A stretch of 5,644 bases of DNA from an uncultured Solirubrobacteraceae bacterium (GCA_902806215.1 CADCVT010000306.1:1-5644), one strand, 5' to 3'; shown: positions 1-4,955, counted from the first letter of the stretch. The notes: generated by a model from the letters alone, not told the origin. Numbers and translations are program-made.

Positions 1-1
1 C

Positions 2-655
2 CAGCTCGGGCTCGTCGCCGCCGGCGGGGCGTGCGTCATCATGATCTTCGCGCTGCTCGAGCCCTACCGGCGCGCGCGGCTCACCGCGTTCCTCAACCCC
101 TGGGAGGACGCGGGCGGGTCGGGCTTCCAGGCCGTGCAGGGGCAGATCGCGATGGGCTCGGGCGGGCTGTTCGGGCTCGGCCCGGGGCAGTCCGTGCAGA
201 AGATCTTCTACCTCCCCGAGGCCCACACGGACTTCATCCTCGCCGTCATCGGCGAGGAGCTCGGCGTCTTCGGGGTGGCCGTGCTGCTGTTCCTCTACGG
301 CCTGATCGCCTACGCGGGCCTGCGCATCGCCAAGGCCGCCCGCGAGCGCTACACGCAGCTCCTGGCCGCCGGCCTGACCGCGATGGTGCTCTGCCAGGCG
401 TCCCTCAACGTCTTCACCGTGCTCGGCCTGGCGCCGCTGACCGGCGTGCCGCTCCCGTTCATCTCCAGCGGCTCGTCGTCGCTGCTCGTGCTGCTCGGCT
501 CGATGGGGCTGCTGCTCAACGTGGCGAGCGGAGGCAGCAGTGGTGTGGCGCGCGCCGTACCCTCTCGCCGCGATGACTCAGGTGGTGATCGCGGCAGGGG
601 GAACAGCGGGACACGTCGTCCCCGCGCTGTCGGTAGCGGCCGCGCTGCGGGATGA
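2..655 (+). CDS. ftsW: FtsW, septal peptidoglycan polymerase (SEDS family), 3' part only
   Basis: This is the C-terminal part of the SEDS glycosyltransferase that polymerises lipid II at the division septum, in the membrane, with a partner class B PBP. The frame is already open at base 2; the start lies outside the window. Visible family marks are YRRARLTAFLNPW, the QGQIAMGSGGLFGLGPG loop, then LPEAHTDFILAVIGEELG, whose Asp (codon 230-232) corresponds to the essential SEDS aspartate. Several hydrophobic helices follow, ending in PLPFISSGSSSLL, where most relatives have SYGGSS. Membrane homology ends near base 533. After it come about 40 Arg/Gly/Ser-rich residues, and the last 27 are read inside murG in another frame before the TGA at 653-655. 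The tail is therefore probably not conserved and could reflect a frame change near the 3' end. FtsW rather than RodA is called because murG follows directly. Confidence 0.93.
   Translation, partial: QLGLVAAGGACVIMIFALLEPYRRARLTAFLNPWEDAGGSGFQAVQGQIAMGSGGLFGLGPGQSVQKIFYLPEAHTDFILAVIGEELGVFGVAVLLFLYGLIAYAGLRIAKAARERYTQLLAAGLTAMVLCQASLNVFTVLGLAPLTGVPLPFISSGSSSLLVLLGSMGLLLNVASGGSSGVARAVPSRRDDSGGDRGRGNSGTRRPRAVGSGRAAG
530..534 (+). promoter_or_regulatory. Shine-Dalgarno GGAGG that may set an upstream murG start
   Basis: GGAGG lies inside the end of ftsW, 5 nt before GTG at 540 and 8 nt before GTG at 543, both in the murG frame. It is the best ribosome binding site in this junction. The ATG at 573, which fits the family N-terminus, has no purine-rich sequence in front of it. 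Use of 543 would add ten residues (VWRAPYPLAA-like) before MTQVV. The alternative is that this site is only coding sequence of ftsW (Ser-Gly-Gly codons) and that murG is translated by coupling. Confidence 0.45.
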
Positions 656-1628
656 GGGCGCGTCGGTCCTCTTCGTCGGCGGTGAGCGGGCGGAGGCCGA
701 GCTCGTCCCCGCGGCCGGCTTCGAGTTGCGCCAGATCGCCGCACGGGGGCTGAGCCGCACGAACCCGGTCGCCGCGGCCGGGGCCCTCGGGCTCGCTGCG
801 CGCGGGACGGCGGCCGCCGCGCGGATCCTGCGCGAGGTCGGGGCCGACGTCGTCCTCGGCGGCGGGGGCTACGTCGCCGGGCCGGTCGGGCTGGCGGCGG
901 TCGCGCAGCGGATCCCGCTCGTGCTGACCGAGGCCGACTCGCACCTCGGCTTCGCCAACCGGCGCCTCGCGCCGTTCGCGCGGCGGGTGTGCCTCGCGTT
1001 CCCGATCGACGGGCGCACGGGCGACAAGTACCTCGTCACAGGGCGCCCGGTGCCGCCGCCGGCCACCGACCGCGCCGCGGCGCGCGAGCTGTTCGGCATC
1101 GGCCCGGACGAGCGGTGCGTGCTCGTCTTCGGCGGGTCGCTCGGCGCGCGCTCGATCAACGAGGCGGCCGTCGAGGCGTTCCGCGACGTGCCCTACCGCG
1201 TGCTCCACGCCGCGGGCCGGCGCGACTACGACGCGCTGGTGGAGCGCGTACCTGCCGGCGGCGGCTACGACCTGCGGCCGTACATCGACGAGTTCGCCGA
1301 GGCCCTGCTTGCGTGCGATCTCGTCGTCGCGCGGTCTGGCGGATCGATCGCCGAGGTGACCGCGCACGGCCGCCCGGCGATCCTCGTCCCGTATCCGCAC
1401 GCGACGGCCGACCACCAAACTGGGAACGCCCGCTGGATGGAGCAGGCCGGCGCGGCGATCGTCGTCGCCGACGCGTCGCTGACGCCGGAGCGCCTGCGCG
1501 CAGAGGTCGACGGGCTCCTGCTCGACGAGGCCCGGCTGCGCGCGATGAGCGCAGCGTCCGCGGTACTCGGGCGGCCCGACGCGGCCCAGGCCGTCGCGCG
1601 GCAGATCCTCGCCGCCGCGCAGGCCTGA
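573..1628 (+). CDS. murG: MurG, UDP-GlcNAc:lipid I N-acetylglucosaminyltransferase
   Basis: This enzyme transfers GlcNAc from UDP-GlcNAc to lipid I, giving lipid II on the inner face of the membrane; it is the last cytoplasmic step before export and polymerisation by FtsW. It is a 351-residue GT-B protein, close to the usual length. The N-domain has GGTAGH at 9-14 (family GGTGGH, with the conserved His) and LGGGGYVAGP at 95-104. The C-domain has GGSLGARSIN at 187-196, RSGGSIAEV at 254-262 and DHQTGNA at 280-286, the UDP-GlcNAc pocket. The loop that usually reads HEQN is TEAD (119-122), followed by SHLGFANR. I chose ATG 573 because MurG proteins normally begin a few residues before the first Gly-rich loop; GTG 543 or 540, behind a GGAGG, are real alternatives. 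It overlaps ftsW heavily and converges on the minus-strand gene downstream. Confidence 0.95.
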   Translation: MTQVVIAAGGTAGHVVPALSVAAALRDEGASVLFVGGERAEAELVPAAGFELRQIAARGLSRTNPVAAAGALGLAARGTAAAARILREVGADVVLGGGGYVAGPVGLAAVAQRIPLVLTEADSHLGFANRRLAPFARRVCLAFPIDGRTGDKYLVTGRPVPPPATDRAAARELFGIGPDERCVLVFGGSLGARSINEAAVEAFRDVPYRVLHAAGRRDYDALVERVPAGGGYDLRPYIDEFAEALLACDLVVARSGGSIAEVTAHGRPAILVPYPHATADHQTGNARWMEQAGAAIVVADASLTPERLRAEVDGLLLDEARLRAMSAASAVLGRPDAAQAVARQILAAAQA

Positions 1629-1634
1629 GAGCGC

Positions 1635-1680
1635 CGAACGTACGTCGTGCCGGGCTATAGCCCGGCTGCGCGTACGTTCG
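1635..1680. terminator. Two-tier palindrome between convergent genes, probable bidirectional terminator
   Basis: The outer arms CGAACGTACG (1635-1644) and CGTACGTTCG (1671-1680) are perfectly complementary over 10 bp. Inside them GCCGGGC (1649-1655) and GCCCGGC (1660-1666) form a second 7-bp stem around TATA. Only a small unpaired loop (3 x 3 with one G-U) separates the tiers. The structure begins 6 bp after the murG stop and ends 6 bp before the stop of the opposing gene, so it reads the same for transcripts from either side. There is no T-tract on either strand, so this would be a T-less terminator of the kind proposed in high-GC actinobacteria, or an mRNA 3'-end stabiliser. Confidence 0.6.
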
Positions 1681-1686
1681 CGGGCA

Positions 1687-2409
1687 CTACGGGGTCCAGC
1701 GGTCGCCGGCGGGCGTGAGCACGAGCTCGTGCGTCATCGCGCGCGGCTGCTGCCTGGCGAGGTACTCGACGGCCTCGGCGATGAGGACCTGATCGGCCAG
1801 GGAGTCCTTCGGTGTGTCGGCGGTGAACGACGCGGTCTTCGGCGACTCGATCGTCGCGTCGACGATGAGCAGCGCGACGTGGATGCCCTGCTCGCGCAGC
1901 TCCTGGGCGGCGGCGTGAGTGACCGCGCGCGTCGCGGCGGCTCCCGCCGACCACATGCCGCGACCCGGCATCGCGCGGCGCGAGGAGCCGCCGGTGATCT
2001 GGATGAGCGTCCCGCCGCCATGGCTGCTCAGCGCCCGGGCTCCCTCGCTGAGGAACACGAAGGCCTGCTCGCTGACGGCGCTCGACCAGCCGCGCATGCC
2101 CGCGAGCGTCCCGGCGACGATCGGCCCGCCGCCGAACGCGGTCTCGCCCTCGGGCGGCTTCGCGGCGCTCGCGGCGTTGACGATGAGCGACGGCGGGCTG
2201 AGCTCGTCGGCGGCCTGGGCGAGCGCCTCGCGCAGCGAGCGCGGGTCGCTCGCGTCGGCCTGGAGCGCGAGGACGCGCCGGTCGCGGATCTGCTCGACGG
2301 TCTCCTGGCTGCGGGCGACGCCGGCGACGCGCCAGCCCCGGTCGTTGAGGTGGTCGATGATCGCGCCGCCGAGATTGCGGGCGCCGATGACGACGGCGGT
2401 GCCAGGCAT
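1687..2409 (-). CDS. Short-chain dehydrogenase/reductase-like protein with degenerate active site
   Basis: It has an SDR-type Rossmann fold of 240 residues. Numbered from ATG 2409, it has a nucleotide loop IGARNLGG at 8-15 (classical TGxxxGxG altered), ADASD at 51-55 matching the adenine-contacting Asp motif, and NAAS at 78-81 in the place of NNAG. Aligned by eye to classical SDRs, WSAGA at 153-157 sits where YxxxK should be, so Tyr becomes Trp and Lys becomes Ala, and Gly140 sits where the catalytic Ser is expected, though Ser142/143 are close. It may bind a dinucleotide but is unlikely to catalyse ordinary SDR chemistry. The substrate is unknown and no named family is recognised. It is the only minus-strand gene here, inserted between murG and murC. 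ATG 2409 is preferred over GTG 2418 because a TANNNT element ends 7 nt before it, fitting a leaderless mRNA. Confidence 0.85.
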   Translation of the reverse strand: MPGTAVVIGARNLGGAIIDHLNDRGWRVAGVARSQETVEQIRDRRVLALQADASDPRSLREALAQAADELSPPSLIVNAASAAKPPEGETAFGGGPIVAGTLAGMRGWSSAVSEQAFVFLSEGARALSSHGGGTLIQITGGSSRRAMPGRGMWSAGAAATRAVTHAAAQELREQGIHVALLIVDATIESPKTASFTADTPKDSLADQVLIAEAVEYLARQQPRAMTHELVLTPAGDRWTP

Positions 2410-2416
2410 GGCGCTC

Positions 2417-2444
2417 ACACTAGTGTCATGAGCCGGAAACTCGG
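2417..2444 (-). promoter_or_regulatory. Putative promoter of the SDR-like gene (leaderless)
   Basis: Read on the minus strand, TAGTGT (2422 down to 2417) fits the actinobacterial -10 consensus TANNNT and ends 7 nt before ATG 2409, so transcription would start at or next to the start codon. A weak -35 candidate, CCGAGT, lies 16 nt upstream (2444-2439). No Shine-Dalgarno is visible. Most of the element lies in the left arm of the inverted repeat and closely matches the murC promoter candidate, which strengthens both calls. Confidence 0.45.
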
Positions 2445-2484
2445 CGCCACCAGCTGCGACCGACTTTCCGCCTCAGGACACTAG
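2420..2484. repeat. 25-bp imperfect inverted repeat in the divergent intergenic region
   Basis: The arm 2420-2444 (CTAGTGTCATGAGCCGGAAA, then CTCGG) is complementary to the arm 2460-2484 at 22 of 25 positions; mismatched pairs are 2428/2476, 2433/2471 and 2440/2464. The 15-nt centre contains the palindrome CAGCTG. The arms start just outside the two start codons, so each gene has nearly the same 25-40 bp upstream in its own reading direction. It may be a duplicated promoter, a shared operator for a dimeric regulator, or both. A single-strand hairpin is possible but neither predicted mRNA would contain it whole. Confidence 0.8.
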
Positions 2485-2487
2485 GCT
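2460..2487 (+). promoter_or_regulatory. Putative murC promoter (leaderless)
   Basis: TAGGCT at 2482-2487 fits the TANNNT -10 pattern and ends 9 nt before ATG 2497, which would put the transcript start at or within a few bases of the start codon. CCGACT at 2460-2465, with a 16-nt spacer, shares GAC with the TTGACA -35 consensus but is weak. The mRNA would have no room for a ribosome binding site, and none is seen. murC needs a local promoter because the gene before it runs in the opposite direction. Confidence 0.5.
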
Positions 2488-2496
2488 CACCGCCGG

Positions 2497-3774
2497 ATGA
2501 GCGACGACTGGACCGGACGGCGGCTGCACTTCGTCGGCATCGCGGGGGCAGGGCTCAGCGCGTACGCGCTCGCCGCGCGGACTCTCGGCGCCGACGTCAC
2601 CGGCTCGGACCGTGCCGACTCCCCGTACCTCGTGCGGATCCGCGAGGCGGGGATCGTCCCCGTCATCGGCCACGCCGCCGAGAACGTCCCGGCCGACGCG
2701 GAGGTCGTCGTCTCGACGGCGATCCCGGCCGACAACCCGGAGATCGTCGTCGCTCGCGAGCGAGGGCAGACGGTGATGAACCGCGCGGCGTTCCTGCGAC
2801 AGCTCACCCAGCTGCGCCGGACGATCGCGGTGGCCGGCGCCCACGGCAAGACCACGACGTCGTCGATGGTCGCCCACGCGCTCCTCGAGTGCGGCCTCGA
2901 TCCCGGCTACCTCATCGGCGGCACGCTCTCGACGACCGGTTACAACGGCGCGTGGGCGAGCGGCGAATGGCTCGTGGTCGAGGCCGACGAGTCCGATCGG
3001 TCGTTCCTCGAGCTCGACGTCGACGTGGCCGTCGTCACGAACGTCGAGCTCGACCACCACACGGAGTACGGATCGCGCCTGGACCTCGACGAGGCCTACC
3101 GGACGTTCCTCGCGGGCGCGCCCGTCGCGGTGCTCCCGGAGGACGACGCGGCCGTTCGCGTCCTCCGTGACGGCAGCACGGAGCTCTTCTCGCTCGCCGA
3201 CGCGCCGCCGCTGGCCGTGCCCGGCGAGCACAACCGGCGCAACGCGGCCGCCGCCCTCGTCGCGTGCGTGGTCGCCGGTGCCGACCGCGAGCAGGCCGCC
3301 GCCGCGCTCGGGACGTTCCGCGGGGCCGGGCGGCGGTTCGAGGAGATGGGGAGGACGACAAACGGCGCGCTCGTCGTGGACGACTACGCGCACCACCCGA
3401 CCGAGGTCGCCGCGACGATCGCGGCGGCGCGGGAGCGAGCGACCGGCCGCGTCGTCGCGATCTTCCAGCCGCACCTCTACTCGCGCACGCAGCACCTGCA
3501 CCGCGAGTTCGGCGCCGCCCTGGCGACCGCCGACGTCCCGGCCGTCCTCGAGGTCTACCCGGCGCGCGAACGCGCCGAGGACTTCCCCGGGGTCAGCGGG
3601 CGCCTCATCGCCGAGGCGGCGGCCGACGCAGGCGGGGGAAAGCCCGTCCTCTGGCTCCCCGGCTTCGACGACGCCGAGCGCGTCCTCCGGACCCAGCTCC
3701 GAGAGGGAGACCTCCTCCTCGTCCTCGGAGCCGGCAACGTCGACGACCTGGGCCGCCGCCTCGTCGCGCCCTGA
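2497..3774 (+). CDS. murC: MurC, UDP-N-acetylmuramate--L-alanine ligase (short form)
   Basis: This cytoplasmic Mur ligase uses ATP to join L-Ala to UDP-MurNAc, the first step of the stem peptide. Domains in order: N-terminal UDP-binding fold with GIAGAGLSA at 14-22; central ATPase domain with P-loop GAHGKTTT at 114-121, EADESDRSF at 162-170, TNVELDHHTEYGS at 181-193 and PGEHNRRNAAAA at 242-253; C-terminal domain with DDYAHHPTE at 295-303, FQPHLYSRT at 323-331 and a final GAGN at 411-414. The DDYAHHPTE and FQPHLYSRT signatures separate MurC from MurD, E and F. At 425 residues it is shorter than the usual 450-490; the loss is mainly between residues 210 and 242, where only about 30 residues join two blocks normally spaced much further apart. 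All catalytic motifs remain, so it should be active. A terminator-like array follows 22 bp after the stop. Confidence 0.96.
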   Translation: MSDDWTGRRLHFVGIAGAGLSAYALAARTLGADVTGSDRADSPYLVRIREAGIVPVIGHAAENVPADAEVVVSTAIPADNPEIVVARERGQTVMNRAAFLRQLTQLRRTIAVAGAHGKTTTSSMVAHALLECGLDPGYLIGGTLSTTGYNGAWASGEWLVVEADESDRSFLELDVDVAVVTNVELDHHTEYGSRLDLDEAYRTFLAGAPVAVLPEDDAAVRVLRDGSTELFSLADAPPLAVPGEHNRRNAAAALVACVVAGADREQAAAALGTFRGAGRRFEEMGRTTNGALVVDDYAHHPTEVAATIAAARERATGRVVAIFQPHLYSRTQHLHREFGAALATADVPAVLEVYPARERAEDFPGVSGRLIAEAAADAGGGKPVLWLPGFDDAERVLRTQLREGDLLLVLGAGNVDDLGRRLVAP

Positions 3775-3808
3775 GCAGGGATCTTTGGGCGCGGACCTCC
3801 CCAGAACC

Positions 3809-3838
3809 GGGGAGGGGTCTGACCCCTCCCCACTTTTT
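3809..3838 (+). terminator. Intrinsic terminator after murC
   Basis: A 10-bp GC-rich stem, GGGGAGGGGT (3809-3818) with ACCCCTCCCC (3822-3831), closes on the 3-nt loop CTG and is followed by AC and five T (3834-3838). It lies 35 bp after the murC stop and works only for plus-strand transcription, since the minus strand has the A-rich side before the stem. An alternative hairpin, CCTCCCC (3796-3802) with GGGGAGG (3809-3815), would compete for the same bases. Confidence 0.75.
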
Positions 3839-3842
3839 GTGA

Positions 3843-3870
3843 GGAGGGGTCTGGCCCCTCCCCACTTTTT
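3843..3870 (+). terminator. Second tandem terminator hairpin
   Basis: GGAGGGGT (3843-3850) pairs with GCCCCTCC (3854-3861), including one T-G wobble, over the loop CTG; CCAC and five T (3866-3870) follow. It is the second 32-bp unit of the array and a back-up for the first hairpin. The third copy (3876-3892) has the stem but no T-tract. Confidence 0.6.
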
Positions 3871-3941
3871 CTGAGGAGGGGTCTGACCCCTCTGCGGTTC
3901 TGGGGAGGGGACGCGTCCGAGCCGTCGAACAGGGTTCCGTA

Positions 3942-4772
3942 ATGCGCCGGATCCCGTCGCCGCCTGGCCGGACGCTGCCCATCGTCGCTGCCGTCTTCGT
4001 GCTCCTCGCTGGAGCGGGCTTCTGGCTGCGCGACTCCGGCTTCTTCGCCGTCGAGCGCGTGGAGGTCCTCGGGGTGAGCGGACCGGACGCCGGCAAGGTC
4101 GCCCAGGCGCTCCGTCGTGCCGCCCGGGACCAGACCACGCTGCACCTCGACCGCGACGCGCTCCTGCAGGCCGTCGAGCGCTACCCGACGGTCGGCGACG
4201 TCGAGCTCGACCGCGAGATCCCCAATGAGCTCACGATCACCGTCCTCGAGCGCCGGCCCGTCGCGACCGTCACCGTCCACGGCCGCAAGGTGCCGCTCAC
4301 CGCCGACGGACGTCTGCTAGAAGGCGCCACGGCCGCGTCGAACCTCCCTGCGCTCGCGGTCAAGGGCGATCCCGGCGCCAGGATCAGCGACGAGGAGGCG
4401 AAGCGGCTGCTCGCCATCGTCGCCGCCGCGCCGTCCCCGCTGCGCAGCCGCGCCCGCCGCGCCTACCAGGGCCGCCATGGCCTGACCCTCGCCATGAACA
4501 AGGGTCCGAGCCTCTACTTCGGCAGCACCAAGGCGCTCGACCGCAAGTGGCAGGCCGCCGCTCGCGTGCTCGCCGATCCGAGCACCGAGGGCGCCCGCTA
4601 CGTCGACGTCCGCGTCCCGGACCGCGCCGCCGTCGGTGGTCTCGCGCCGCTCGCGCCCGAGGAGCCGACGACTCCCGGGGTCACGCCTGACCCGGCAGCA
4701 CCCGTCACACCCGGGGCACCCGACCCGGCCGTCCCCGTCACGCCTGCTCCGACACCCGAACCCTCAGCTTGA
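3942..4772 (+). CDS. ftsQ: FtsQ/DivIB, cell division protein with POTRA domain
   Basis: This is a bitopic membrane protein of the divisome that links FtsL/FtsB-type partners and helps control septal synthesis by FtsW and its PBP. Its 276 residues comprise a short basic cytoplasmic tail (1-10), one transmembrane helix at about 11-28, and a POTRA domain at about 34-105 (FFAVERVEVLGVSG start, YPTVGDVELDREIPNELTI core, ERRPVATV end). An extracytoplasmic beta domain follows to about 230, ending YVDVRVPDRAAVGG, typical of FtsQ. Residues 231-276 form a Pro/Ala/Thr-rich tail. ATG 3942 has AGGG 7 nt upstream and leaves the expected short N-terminus. It sits between murC and ftsZ as in other actinobacteria. 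No clear promoter is visible in the 33 bp between the repeat array and the start, so it depends on read-through or an unrecognised promoter. Confidence 0.93.
   Translation: MRRIPSPPGRTLPIVAAVFVLLAGAGFWLRDSGFFAVERVEVLGVSGPDAGKVAQALRRAARDQTTLHLDRDALLQAVERYPTVGDVELDREIPNELTITVLERRPVATVTVHGRKVPLTADGRLLEGATAASNLPALAVKGDPGARISDEEAKRLLAIVAAAPSPLRSRARRAYQGRHGLTLAMNKGPSLYFGSTKALDRKWQAAARVLADPSTEGARYVDVRVPDRAAVGGLAPLAPEEPTTPGVTPDPAAPVTPGAPDPAVPVTPAPTPEPSA
4686..4751 (+). repeat. Two 33-bp coding repeats in the FtsQ Pro-rich tail
   Basis: The codons encode PDPAAPVTPGA (residues 249-259) followed directly by PDPAVPVTPAP (260-270). The peptide copies match at 8 of 11 positions. This is a low-complexity, probably disordered extension outside the membrane, beyond the folded beta domain. 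Confidence 0.7.
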
Positions 4773-4788
4773 GGTTGAACCCGCCCGA

Positions 4789-4811
4789 AAGGTGTTTCTC
4801 CTGCACACCTT
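4789..4811 (+). other. Small hairpin after ftsQ
   Basis: AAGGTGT (4789-4795) and ACACCTT (4805-4811) pair over 7 bp with a 9-nt loop, starting 16 bp after the ftsQ stop. No T-tract follows, so termination would be weak; it may only protect the 3' end of an upstream transcript or be chance. Confidence 0.35.
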
Positions 4812-4857
4812 GAGACTTCCGGGTTTCGCAACCTCCGTTGCACGGCTAGACTCCGCG

Positions 4858-4887
4858 TTGACTTTGGCCGTTCCCCGTGCATACCGT
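4858..4887 (+). promoter_or_regulatory. Putative ftsZ promoter
   Basis: TTGACT (4858-4863) is a near-consensus -35, and TACCGT (4882-4887) fits the actinobacterial -10 pattern TANNNT with an 18-nt spacer. Transcription would start near 4894, leaving a leader of roughly 60 nt. A second, weaker candidate lies upstream: TAGACT (4847-4852) with TTTCGC (4824-4829) at 17 nt. Several promoters in front of ftsZ are usual in actinobacteria. The region 4773-4955 is visibly less GC-rich than the genes, as expected for a regulatory stretch. Confidence 0.5.
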
Positions 4888-4889
4888 GA

Positions 4890-4921
4890 TTTTGACGGGC
4901 AGACGGTCTTGCCTGCCAAAA
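4890..4921 (+). other. Hairpin in the ftsZ leader
   Basis: TTTT (4890-4893) pairs with AAAA (4918-4921), and GGCAG (4898-4902) with CTGCC (4913-4917), leaving GACG bulged on one side and a 10-nt loop. In a transcript from the promoter proposed at 4858-4887 it would lie at the extreme 5' end, where it could stabilise the mRNA. Pairing is modest. Confidence 0.35.
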
Positions 4922-4955
4922 CTCTCAACGCTAACTCGAAGGTCGGACGCTAGAC

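Larger units (their letters stand above)
3796..3908. repeat. Nested palindrome array between murC and ftsQ (REP-like)
   Basis: A 32-bp unit is repeated head to tail: 3812-3843 and 3844-3875 differ at two positions (3822/3854 and 3839/3871), and a third partial copy covers 3876-3892. Each unit starts with the palindrome GAGGGGTCTG(A/G)CCCCTC; the two complete units continue with CCCACTTTTT. The array is bracketed by a perfect 14-bp inverted repeat, CCTCCCCAGAACCG at 3796-3809 and its complement at 3895-3908. GGGGTCWGACCCC palindromes with REP-element character are known from various bacteria (recalled, not checked), so this may be a small non-autonomous repeat element. No transposase gene is present in the window. 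Confidence 0.75.

Noticed and set aside
516..1418. Long minus-strand open frame across murG
   Set aside because: Arg-rich translation without motifs; MurG motifs on the plus strand explain the region.
1729..2484. Long plus-strand open frame opposite the SDR-like gene
   Set aside because: Its translation is Arg/Gly/Asp-rich without any family motif, while the minus strand encodes a recognisable Rossmann protein; it is a high-GC shadow frame.
2473..3501. Long minus-strand open frame across murC
   Set aside because: No recognisable domain, and the plus strand carries every MurC signature in order; an antisense artefact of GC-rich codon use.
3812..3892. 32-bp periodic repeat as a CRISPR array
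   Set aside because: The units are directly adjacent with no unique spacers between them, and each ends in a terminator-like T-tract.
3774..3941. murB expected between murC and ftsQ
   Set aside because: The gap is only 167 bp and holds no MurB-like coding; its absence here is normal for actinobacterial clusters of the mycobacterial type, so it is not reported as a loss.
4892..4920. TTGACG as an ftsZ -35 element
   Set aside because: No TANNNT sequence lies 16-19 nt downstream; the TTGACT/TACCGT pair at 4858-4887 fits better.
4773..4955. Riboswitch or small RNA in the ftsZ leader
   Set aside because: Only short separate hairpins are seen, with no recognisable aptamer core or terminator switch.
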